DNA from: Chlamydomonas sphaeroides
Lineage: Eukaryota > Chlorophyta > Chlorophyceae > Chlamydomonadales > Chlamydomonadaceae
DNA length: 64,000 nucleotides
Direction of reading: 5' to 3'
Assembly (NCBI GenBank): GCA_001662425.1
Contig: BDDC01000004.1
Location: 250,851-314,850, forward strand
Below the pieces are notes generated by a model. It saw only the letters and a list, made by a program, of their open reading frames with translations. It did not search any database and was not told where the DNA came from. This document shows, in pieces, positions 1 to 10,191 of the stretch; position 1 is the stretch's first letter; each line of letters begins with the position of its first letter. Position numbers and translations under genes: made by a program.

Positions 1-168
1 GCCTGTGGTGTGGGTGGATCCGTGCGTCGGAAGGGTCGCCAGGCGCACGGGCAGGGAGTAACATGGCTGCACATACTCGATGCTTGGCAGAGCAACGGCT
101 CATCCTGCCCGCCGCAAAAGCAGGTCGCCCGGCAACCTGTTTTCTGTGCACAGAGGGCTCCTTGCCGT

Positions 169-871
169 TTACGTAGGGCTTCTTGCCGTACGGCCAGCCG
201 TACCGATCAGCCTGCCGTACCGTGTCGTACCGTACCTGCTGTGCGCGACCTGGTGCTGGTCCGTCAGCGTCACGGTGCGCGCCGGCAACAGCGCCGCCAG
301 CAGCTTGTCGGCCGTGAAGCCCAGGCCCTCCTGCCGCCCCGCGCCGCCATCCCGGCCAGCGGGCCCCGGCTGCTGCTTTGACGTGCGCCCGCCGCCGCCG
401 CGGTGCCGCCGCGTGGAGGGCTGCGCCTCGAGCGCCAGCGGCACCGGCTGCGCCAGGCCCTCCAGCTCCAAGGACCAGCGGCTGGCGGAGAAGGCCGTCC
501 GGTGCTGCGCGTCCCAGGCCTCCAGGTCTGGGGGTGAGCGGCGTACGTCGGGAGGGTGAGGACAGGGTAGTGTCGGGTGACGACGCTGGCTCGCTGGGGT
601 CTGTGGCCCCAAGCAGAGCGACAGGCCCTGACACGTATGCCTTGTTGAGTGCTTGGCTGCCGGCCACGCGGCAGCCCAGGGGACAGGGTGGAGTGATCCT
701 GGGCACAGCGGCTAGCTCACTGATGATGACAGCACGGTTCTCACATTGCTGGTAGCTGCTGGCGATCTGGCGGTGCAGGTGCCGGTACTGGCTGCCTGTG
801 GCTAGGTAGCCGCCGGCCAGCAGCATGAGCAGCGACAGGCCCAGCAGCGACAGCGCACGGCCGTCGGTCAT
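169..871 (-). CDS. Small signal-anchored protein, possibly incomplete at the left edge
   Basis: I do not recognise the family. Exon 1 (871..745) begins at an ATG followed by MTDGRALSLLGLSLLMLL, a hydrophobic signal-anchor or signal peptide over about residues 6-25, then a polar stretch (GSQYRHLHRQIASSYQQ). It ends in phase 1 at a GTGAGA donor. Exon 2 starts at 527 after CCCCCAG in matching phase and reads YLEAWDAQHRTAFSASRWSL, then a Gly/Arg-rich linker, then FTADKLLAALLPARTVTLTD. The frame stays open to a stop at 169. However, the last ~27 codons are low-complexity sequence rich in GTACGG, and a possible donor (GTCGCG) lies at 249, so the gene may splice and continue left of the window. The hydrophobic segment keeps its reading frame across the splice, which supports real coding. 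Upstream in-frame sequence (to 907) could also be coding, but the ATG at 871 is the simplest start. Confidence 0.55.
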
Positions 872-1874
872 CTCCCCGGAGCCGCCGCCGGCGTTGCTGG
901 CGCGCGCCTGCAGACGGTGGGGCCAGGGCCGGCGGAGTGACGGCGGGGATGTCGGGTGCGTGGGAGCAGCGGTATGGCAACAGTTCCTAACATTGTGCCC
1001 CAGGGATCTTAACACTGCTATTGGTACGATGCTAGGCCTGCGATGTTACACAGAGGTTGCGGACCCACCTGGGCGCTCGTCGCGGCTGCATCACCCGCAT
1101 TGACGCGCCGCGGCTGCGTGTCAACGAATATAGTTGTTTGGTTGACGTCTATTGGTCTCTGCCGCATCTGCCTTGCGGTCGATAGCGCAAGGGTTGTTCA
1201 CAAAACTTGGGTTCAGCGCATGCCGTCTTGCGCACAGAACATGCGGATGCTATAAGTGTGCGTCCAAGATATGTATTGAGTGCACGCGGTCGGGTACGGT
1301 CAAGGTCCGCTTCGCCGATTAGGGCTGTCACTTGCATCGTGGATCGGTCCCTCGCGTCCCCTCGCTTGCCAGCGTGCCGCGAGCAGGCCCCCGGCGTTCT
1401 TCCCTGCTCCCCAGCCCAGACTACAGCGTTGAATATGCGTGCGCACCTGTGGACGGCGGAGGCTGCAACTACTGCGTGGTCCAAGGCATGGCCTCCCCCT
1501 GGTCCTGGACGGCCTCGGTGTGGGGTTCGGGTTCGGCGTGTGGGTTTGTCGGGTCGGTTTCAAGCGGCATAGAAGTGATACTTGATATATCTAAGCTCAT
1601 CTACGCTGAGCACGCGACTCATGCAGCTTCTAGTTGCAGTCAGCTGTCGCAACAAAAACCGTGCCAGCCTTCACTGAGCTCGTTTGCTCAATTGCGCACG
1701 CTCGCTACCGTGGTCGTAAGATGGAGGAAGGACGGATGCAGCTGCTACGTTGAGCGGCGCTGGCATGGCGCTGGTGCCGCGCCGCGGTCCGCGCTATCAC
1801 GACGAGGTGCCGCTTCTACAGATCAAATAATATTGCTAAGCGCAGTGCTAGGCCGTGCCCGCCGGCCTCGTGCC
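872..1874. other. Intergenic, between divergent genes
   Basis: This stretch separates the minus-strand anchored protein from the plus-strand kinase. It is less GC-rich around 1000-1300 and 1580-1850, as expected of promoter or 5' UTR sequence. I see no convincing exon, TATA box, RNA gene or repeat. Confidence 0.4.
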
Positions 1875-4800
1875 ATGCCGGCACGCACTCGCGAAGCATC
1901 GAAATCCCCGAAGGCCCGCCCCGCCGTCCGCCGGCGGCCCGCTCTCTGCCCGCCTGCTGCTTGCCCCCAGGGCTTTCTTGATGTTCTGGCCAAGTCAGGC
2001 CTGCCGTACGACGAGGCGGTCGCGGCGGTCGCCGCTGCTAGGTCGCGGGAGCGCGAGCGCGACCGCCGTTTCATCGGCCCTGCGCGGCCGCCAGCACAGC
2101 CCGGCCACGGGACTGCCCGACCTGGCGAAGAAAACGCAGCAGCCGACGCCGGGGGACAGGTAAGCCACCCGGGAGCTGGCAGCGCGTCCTAGGATGGGGT
2201 CGCGGCGTAGGCCTGGCTGCCAACACGCACCTGGGACATCACGCTTCCACGGAGCACCGACCTCAGGCCGGCGCACCTCCTCTCGCGTGCACCCGCAAGC
2301 CCCGGCGCCTCCTCCCTCCCTGGCATGGACCCCAGGGCGCGCACTTGGCCGGCAAGCGAGCCAATGGCGGCGGCTTGGGCGGCGGCGGCGGCGCATTGCA
2401 GCTGGCCGCCGCCGGGGGCCCTCTGGTGCCCCTGCATCTTGCGGGTGGGTGTGGCTGCATGAACCTCAGGGGCTAGGAGTCTGGGGGCTGAGGGATTGAG
2501 GGGACTAGGCGTCCGGAGCGGGCATCTGTTGGCGGTCGCCTACAGTGGCGGTGGCGCGCCTTGGCCTCCGGAGCTGACCGGGGGCCAACTGGTATCATGA
2601 TCGGGGCTCTGACCGAGCTCAGATCGGTGGGTCCTGCCCTCGAGCAAAGGCGCATCCATTTGGAATGTTGCGTTACGTGGCAGTAGCCAGGGGTTCGTGG
2701 CGTGTTTGACGTTGGTCGCCGGCGCCTGGTCCCCTCACGTTGCCAGGGGTGGCGGAGGGCCAGGTCTCGGCCGCCGCGCTGACGCTGGCCGTGGCGCTGG
2801 CGGCGGGCGGCGGCGGCGCCGTGCCGCCGGCGCTGCTGCAGATGGTCTCCCCTTTCTGGTGGGTGGGGATGGGCGGGTTGTGGGGTTCGCAGAGTGCAGC
2901 GGCGCTCCGACGCGCGAGCTGCACGTGACGTAGCCAGGCCGGCAGGCCGCAGGCTGCGGCGCTGCGAGGTTTCACTCCAACCAGCGCCGTGGTCGTGCCC
3001 TGCCCGCACCAGCTCGCCGCCGTCTGCCGCCGCGCCCCGCCCCGCACAACGCTTTTGCCTGCGTCCCCCCCTTCCTGCCCTGCGCTCCCGCCGAAGGGCC
3101 CGCATGGAGCAGATCCGGCCGCTGGGCAAGGGCGGCTTCGGCAACGTAGTGGCGGTTCAAAAGTAGGCGGCGGCGGCGTGGAGTGACTGCATCCTGTTGT
3201 GTACATATCGCACAGTACAGTACGGTACCGGTGACAGTATGCTGGCAGCAGTAGCAGGAGTTGCTGGCAGCGTCGCGGCAAGGCGAGGTTGGGCGAGGGG
3301 GTCAGGGCTGGGCTGCCCTACCGCAGCCCTTCCACTGTGCAGAAGCGGACGAGGCGAGCTCACGCGAGGGCGCCCTACCCACACGCCCCGGGCGTGTATC
3401 GCCCACGCATGTGCCCCGTTCTGCCCCCGCGCTCGCCCACGTCTATGCAACCCGCGCCGTCACCCGGGCTCCCCGTCGTCCCCTGCCCGCCGCAGCCGCC
3501 TGGACCGGCGCTTGGCTGCGGTCAAGGCCGTGCCCTTCCGCTCCAGCCTGCCGCCGTGGGCGCCGCCGCAGCAGCTGGAGGCGGAGCAGGCCAAGATGCT
3601 GCGCGAGGTGAGGGCCGCTGCCAGGGGCCCCAACAGATGTTGTGGCGCGCCGCGCGGGCCGTGTTTACCTTGACCTTGTTACCTAATTTGGAACACACAC
3701 CACCGCTGCAGCCGGAGCCGGCCAGGAGCCGGCCAGGCGGTCGGGGGTGATGAGGGGTTGGGTGCCGGTGACCCACATCGCACGGCCATTCCTCGACGCC
3801 AATGTTGCCCAATCCCCAAACTGACGCCCGACCCGACCCCGGCACATCCGGGTGCTGCCGCAGGTCCAGGCGCTGGCGGGCCTGGACGGCTGCCCGCATG
3901 TGGTGCGGTACTACAGGTGAGGGAGGTCACATCGGCTAGCGACGTGTGCTAACGGAGGGCAGAGGCAAGGGAAAGGCGGGGCCACCATGGGGCCAGGCCG
4001 CATGCAACGATGGTGGCATGGAGCATTGTGGTTGCTGCGACAGCGGGGTGCAGGTTGAGAGGCCCTAGGACGCCCAACGGCGCCGCTGCATTTGCGCGGA
4101 CGTAGGCTGGGTGGGTGCGCATTTGCGGTGAGGTGACGAACGCACGCCGACGCGGATGTCCACGTGCATGCGCCGTCCGTCGGCCGCAGCGCCTGGATCG
4201 AGCCGGCGTGGGAGAAGCTGGGGCAGCAACTGGCGAGGAACGGTGGGACCGCGGCCGCCGCGGCCGCCGGCGACGGCAGGCTGGCGGCGGCGCTGGCGGC
4301 GGCGGCGGCGGCGTCCACGGCGGCGGCGGCGGCGGCGGCGGCGGGCGCCGCGGCTCCAGGTGGGAGGCGGCGTTGCGCCGCGTGCCGTTGGCTGCTCCAA
4401 GGAGACCTGCGGTTGGTAGCTCAAAGGAGAGCGTGACGTGATGGTCTGATTGCAGCTGGTTGGTGCTAAGATCCCGTTGTTGCCAAGTCCCCCGGACGCG
4501 CGCATGGTGGCGTCCACACGCCCTTTGCGTGACACAGCGGGTTGTGTTGCCGGCACCTGCAGGCATCAGGCCAAGGCGCTCGGCAGCAGTGGCGGCTGCG
4601 GCAGCGGCTGTGGCGGCACCTGCCGCCGCAGCTGCCGCCGCGCAAGCTGTCAGAGGCAGCGGCCGTGGCGCTGGGGTCGCCGTCGGCGCTGGCTTCGTCA
4701 AGTTTGGCACGAGCAGCGGCGACAGCGGCGGCGGCGGCGGCGGCGCGCCAGGCTACGTCAGATATGACGGCAGCCCCGGCAGCGGCAGCGGCATCAGCGG

Positions 4801-7800
4801 CGGCGGCTTCGGCGGCATGGCCTACCCGCAGTGCCGCATCCGGGAAGTCTGCTCCGACCGGGACGGCGGCGACGACGAGGATGCGGGCGGCAGCGGAAGC
4901 GGAGGCGACGACGAGGACGGAGACCGCCGCCGCAGCGGCCCCGGCGGCTCCGCCGCCGCGCCGGTGTCGCTGCCGTCGCCGGGCCCCATTGTGACGCTGC
5001 CGATAAGCAGCTCCGAGGAGCCTACGCGCCGTACCGCCAGCGCTAGCCTCAGCACCGGCCCGGGCTCCTGCTCCCCTGCCGCCAGCATGCTGCCGCCGCC
5101 GCTGTCGGCCGGTCCCATCATCACACTTGCCGCCAGCACCGACGCCAGGGCGGCGCCGCAGCTGCCGGTACGCGAGCGGCCGCGCAAGAGCCCCGTCCGC
5201 TGGCCCCCGCGCGCTCCCTCCCCGTTGCCAGAAGTGCCGAAGCCCAGCGCGCCACGCCCTGCTTCAGCACTCACGGCGGCAGCAGCGGCGCACCTGGCAG
5301 CAACCCCAGAGTCGTCTCGATCTGGATCTGGATCTGGATCTGAAGCCAGCAGCACGGCGGAATCCAGCAGCTCGGTCGAATCCGTTCGGGTACCGCCGGG
5401 CCCCTGTCGGGCTGGGTACGACAGTACAGGCGCTGAGGGCGCCATTGGCGGCGCAGGAGCAGGGATGGGTGGTGGCACTGGCGCTGGCGGAGGTGGTGGC
5501 GGCGGCAGAGGAGCAGGCCGCGGCTCGCAGCGGCAGCTCAGAGCGGAGCAACGCCTGCGGCCTGCGGCCCGGCCGGCGGCGCCGGGTCAGGAGGAGGAGG
5601 ACGATGGCTGGACATTTGACCGCGGCGGCCGCAGCGGCGGCAGTGGCAGCGATGAACAGAGCGGCAGCAGCAGCGGCTTCGGTAGCGACAGCGAAGGCAG
5701 TGGCAGCGGAGGCACGCCGTCGCGAACACGCAGCCTGGCTCTGAGCGCCTCAAAGCAGCACAGCTGGACCTTTGATCGTGGCGGCCGCGGCGAAGGCCAC
5801 GGCGACGGCTGGAGCGGCACCGGGAGCGGCAGCGGCAGCGGCACCCGGAGTGGCAGCGGCAGCGGCACCCGGAGCGGCAGCGGCAGCGGCACTCGGAGCG
5901 GCAGCGGCAGCGGCACCCGGAGCGGCAGCAGCAGCCGCACCAACAGCGGCGAAAGCGGCGACGGCAGCGGCAGCGGGGGCACGCCGTCGCGCACCCGCAG
6001 CCTGGCCCTGAGCGCGTCCAGGCAGCACAGCTGGACCTTCGACCGGGGCGGCGCCGCCGCCAACGCCGACGGGGCAAAAGCCGCACGGGGCTCGTCCGCA
6101 GCGGACGTTGAGGAGACCTCTACCGGCCACGAGCACAGCTGGACGTTTGACCGGGGCGGCGCCGAGCCCGCCAGCGGGGCAGCTGCCGCCACGGCGCGTG
6201 GCGGCAAGGCTGCTACGCCGCGCGGGGGGCAGGGCTCCCGGCGGCGGCCGGCGGCGGCAACTCAGCAGCCCGACGGCGCCGCGGGCGGCCCCGGTACGGC
6301 AGCTGGTGTGGCCGGCCGACACCAGGATGGAAATGGGCGCGCCAACTGGGCCCGGACGTACGAGGGTACGGCTTCGACGTCGCCGGTCGGGATCTTCGCC
6401 ATGGACGGCGTCACGGAATCGACGGTTGGGTCCGGCCGGCGTCGCACCGCCAACGGCGGCAGCGGCAGCGAGGGCAGCAGCACCAGCAGCGTCGGGAGCA
6501 GCAGCAGCAGCAGTGGGAGCGGCAGCAGCAGCGGCAGCAGCGGCAGCGGCAGCGCCTCGGACGGGCATGTGGGTCGGCCGCGCTTCGGCTCGGCGCACAG
6601 CCCTGCCCTCGGCCGAGGCCGCGCTGGCGCCGTGGTGGGGCCGCTGCTGCCGGCGCCGCTGCCGGCGCCGCGCCACATGCGACGCCGGCCACCGGCCTCC
6701 TCCCGCCCGCCGGCGCAACCCCTCGTCAGCAGCCCCACGCACGGACCCCAGGCCTATGCCGCCGCAGCGCCAGGCCCCCGGTCCAAGCTGCCCGGTACCG
6801 ACCGCGCCGCCGCCGGGCCCGGCCAGGCGGGGCCGCTGTACGGCTCCGCATTGCCTGATCTGGCGGCACTGTACGGTATCCAGCGCTGGCCGTACAATCT
6901 GTACATCAGCATGGAGCTGGTGGTGGGGCCCACGCTTGCGGCCTGGCTGACGTCGAGGGCGGCGGGGCTGAGGGGCTGCGGCCACCCACCCGAGGCATCG
7001 CTGGAGCGAAGCATCTTCCGGCAGGCAGGGCCAAGGGCAGGGCCAAGGGCAGGGCCAAGGGCAGGGCCAAGGGCAGGGCCAAGGGCAGGGCCACGAAGCA
7101 GGGGTGCTTGGCAGCCTTGGAGGCAGGCTCGGGGCAGGGCATCTAACGGGCTTGGCAACCAAACCCATGCTGCTGCCCCTCCCCCACTCGCCTGCCGCCA
7201 GATCGTGACGGGCCTAGCCCACGTCCACGCCGCCGGCATCCTGCACCGCGACCTCAAGCCAGCCAACATCTTCCTGCTGCCGCTCGTGCAGCACCACCAC
7301 TCGCCGTCGCAGCAGGGGCCGGGCGCGGAGGCGCGCGCAGGTGCGGCACGGCCCACAGAGGGACGGACTAGCGCCCTAGCATGGGAGCGGTGGCGCCAGG
7401 TTGCACGGCTCCGCTGCGTGCACTGACCCCCGTCCCCGTCCCCGTCCCCGTCCTCCGCTGCGTGCACTGACCCCGGGGTCCCCGGGGCGCACACACGCAC
7501 ACCGGGGCTCCCCGACGCTGTGTGAGACATTGTCGGGCCCCGACGCACTCGCCCCTCCGCCCCGGCAGAGGCCTACCTGGTCAAGCTGGGCGACTTCGGG
7601 CTCGCCGTCGACCACACGGTGAGTGTCGTACCGTACTGCATGCCGAGCTGCGGTTGTCGTACAATAGGCTGGCGGCAAAGCGTCGTCACACGAGAGTCAT
7701 CGCATCTGCAAGGCCTCGCTCTCGCTGTGGCACCACAGCAATCGGCGCCTGCCCGCCACGCAGTCATACCCCCTGCTCGGTTTCGGTTTCTCTTTCCTAA

Positions 7801-9796
7801 TGGAATGTGTCTCTCTCTCCCCTTGCGCCCTTTAGGACCCCTCGGCCGGCAGCTCCAGCGGCCCCGACTCCTCGTTCTCGGCCACGTCCTCCTCCGCCTC
7901 CGCCTCCGCCTTCGCTGCGGCCGCCGCCAGCGCCGCCACCGCCGCCGCCACCGGCGGCGGCGCCTTCCCGCCCACGCGCCCCGCGCCCTCGCCCTTCATG
8001 CGCCGCCCGCCGTCGTTGCCCCTCCTCGTTGACGCCGCCAGCAACGGCGATGGCGGCGCCGCCGCCGCCATCCCGGCCGCCGCCACCAGCGGCGCAGTCG
8101 GGCTCATCTCCCATCTGTCCAGCGGCTCGGGAGCTTCCGCCCGTACGTCGGGCATCGGTACGGCGTCGTACAGCGCGCCCGAGCAGCTGGGCGAGGACCA
8201 GGCGCCGGGCGGGTCGGCCTTCGGTCAACGCGGCGGCGGTCAACGCGGATCCGGTCAACGTCTGTCGTACTACGGACCGCAGGTTGACATCTTCCCACTG
8301 GGCCTCATCCTCATGGAGCTCTTCTGTGTGCACCACACGGGTGAGCAGTCGCCGTTGGGCTGACGATAGCCGACGACAAAGGGAGGCTGCCGATGTGCCA
8401 CGGTGATGGTGGCCGGCTGCGTTCTTAGGGGCCCCTACATCCCGCCACCTCCGGGTTCCACATGGATGGCGCAAGGCGGGTGCCTCAAGCCCTGCTCGCT
8501 GTGTCGGCTGTCGTCGTGTCAAGACGTCGCGCTCGCCCGACCTCAACTATCCACCCCCACCAGGCATGGAGCGTGCGAGCGCCATGCGCGAGGCCCGCCG
8601 CGGCCGCCTGCCCCCGTCCATGCAGGTACGGTAAGGTGGCCCTTTTTACTGTAGAAACAGCGTGGAAGCACTGGCAGCCCGGGGACTCCACGACTAGACC
8701 GGTTAGAGGGCGGCCCACAACGCTGTCGCTGGCACCTGCAGCAGCAGCGGCCTATTGCGCGCGCCACCGCTCCGACCACAACGCGGTGTGCAATCTGACG
8801 CGCCCGCCTGCCGCGCTCCTCCCAGGCCGCCTTTCCTGCCGAGGCGCAGCTGGCGGCGCGCTGTCTGTCGGCCAGGCCTCAGCTGCGGCCCACGGCCGTC
8901 CAGGTGGGGCTTTTGTGTAGCAAGAATGAAGGGGGTTGCGCTGGCATGGTGGCTGACGTCAGCGCGAGGGGCAGCGCTTGCCGCGCCCCTCGGCCGGCCC
9001 GGCTGCAGCGGCTCTGCGCGCGCGCCTGCCTGTGCTATCCCGGTCGTGCCCTGGTGCTTAGCACACACGACACGTGTTGCTCGGTTGTTGGTTTTGCATT
9101 GCCGTGCTGCAGATCCTGGCGATGCTTGAGGTCATGTGGGGGCCCAGCCGCGGCGGCGGCGGCGGCGGTGGCGGCGGAGCAGGCGGCGGCGGCGATGACG
9201 TGCAGCAGGGCCGGCTGTCGAATGGCGGCGCCGGCGGCGCGGCTGACCTGCAGTGCGCCATGTCGACCCCGGCGGCGCCGCTGGCACTGCCGTGGGGGCG
9301 CCAGCAACTGCTGCCAGCGCCGCCGCTGCTGCTGCTGCCGGCGCCGGCGCCGTCGTTGTCATTGTCGTCCGGCGCGTCCCCGCCGCCAGCGAGCGCCGCC
9401 GTCACTATCAATGTCAACGCGGCGGCCGTCGTGACGTTGGCGGACTCCTCGGACGAGGCCAGCGGCGGCGGCTGCGGCGGCGTCACGGCCGGCGCGGCGA
9501 CAGCTGTGGCGGTGGCGCCGAGGCCCGACACGCGCGACGCGGCATCTCAGACGGAGCTGAGCGGGGTGGCGGCGGCGGCGTCGGTGCTTGTGCCGCTGGC
9601 GGCGCCGCCGGGTTTCGCGGTTGAGGCGGGCGCCGTGGGCGGCGGCGCGGTTCGGCTGGCGGCGCTGCGGGCGGCCCTGGCCCAGCGCGAGGCGGAGGTG
9701 GCGGAGCTGCGGCGGCTGCTGGCGGAGGCGGAGGCGGAAATGGCGGCGGAGGGGGCGGAGCAGGCGAAGCCAGCAGCTAAGCACTTGGAGGGCTAG
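1875..9796 (+). CDS. eIF2-alpha-kinase-like Ser/Thr protein kinase (GCN2/PERK/HRI class) with giant low-complexity insert
   Basis: Fourteen phase-consistent exons give about 1,628 aa: 1875-2159, 2336-2444, 2747-2858, 3097-3162, 3496-3607, 3864-3916, 4190-4359, 4563-7024, 7202-7340, 7569-7618, 7836-8340, 8564-8625, 8826-8903, 9113-9796. The kinase begins near residue 172 (MEQIRPLGKGGFGNVVAV) with VAIK-like AAVKAV. It has the class hallmark VVRYYSAWIEPAW, an insert of ~830 residues, then LYISMEL, HRDLKPANIF (catalytic Asp ~1141), LGDFGLAV (Asp ~1178), GTASYSAPEQ, VDIFPLGLILMELF and HHTGMERASAMR. Known members phosphorylate eIF2-alpha to slow translation under stress, and an insert between the N-lobe and the hinge is typical of them. 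A moderately hydrophobic run (LTLAVALAAGG) precedes the kinase, and a coiled-coil-like helix (LAQREAEVAELRRLLAEAEA) ends the protein. The extreme N-terminus and the exon 4 acceptor (3097 or 3013) are less certain; which stress it senses cannot be told. Confidence 0.85.
5609..6160 (+). repeat. Four WTFDRGG motif copies inside the kinase insert
   Basis: The heptad WTFDRGG is encoded at 5609-5629, 5765-5785, 6032-6052 and 6140-6160 (about residues 652, 704, 793 and 829). Copies 2-4 are preceded by HS. Copies 2 and 3 sit in a larger duplicated unit containing TPSRTRSLALSAS, a run with an RxRS basophilic phosphosite pattern. Codons differ between copies (for example TTT/TTC, GAT/GAC), so the peptide is more conserved than the DNA. 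Confidence 0.9.
5818..5935 (+). repeat. Coding minisatellite, Ser-Gly-Thr-Arg type
   Basis: About five tandem copies of a ~24-bp unit encode repeats of the type SGSGSGTR within the kinase insert, between the second and third WTFDRGG motifs. The array keeps the reading frame and is probably disordered. Confidence 0.8.
7022..7094 (+). repeat. 12-bp minisatellite at an exon/intron boundary of the kinase gene
   Basis: About six tandem copies of GCAGGGCCAAGG begin exactly where homology to kinases stops (RSIFRQ) and run into what should be an intron ending at 7201. The frame is open throughout and would encode repeats of AGPR if retained. The expected GT donor is missing; the available donor is GCAGGG (a GC-AG type). 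Confidence 0.8.
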
Positions 9797-10191
9797 CACA
9801 GCGCCCCGAAGCGTGGAGGGGAGGACATGCATGCGAGGTGGCCAGGGGCCATACGGTAGCGGGGAGGGGCCTGGAGGGGCGGAGAGCCTGGCGCCCGGCC
9901 TGCCGCGGAATGGGCTACGGCCCTGTGTATCGGCGCAGGAGCCAGGTTAGGGAGACTAGAAAGAGGCTGTGTGAGACACATGGAGACACACCCTCTGAGC
10001 AGGGGTCCTGAGTAGGTCGTACGGAAACATCTGTGCCCACCGTCACGGACGTGGCATTGTATTTCATACCAGCGCAGCAACCCTTTTTCGCCATTCACCT
10101 AGCCGATCCGTGCAGCAAACGCAAACGTCTCTCGCAACAACACTCCTGTTGAACGCATTTGACGCATCTGCTCGCGATCTTTATCTGCAAG
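9797..10191. other. Intergenic between kinase and two-TM protein gene
   Basis: This presumably holds the kinase 3' UTR and the promoter of the next gene. I see no TGTAA polyadenylation motif (the usual chlorophycean signal) on the plus strand and no other element. Confidence 0.4.

Noticed and set aside
4460..4562. Start of the 988-codon open frame upstream of the kinase insert exon
   Set aside because: The frame begins inside an intron; phase and homology place the exon start at 4563 after CACCTGCAG.
5750..7168. 472-codon minus-strand frame opposite the kinase insert
   Set aside because: It is the GC-rich antisense shadow of Gly/Ser-rich codons (poly-Ala/Pro/Arg) with no splice sites or motifs.
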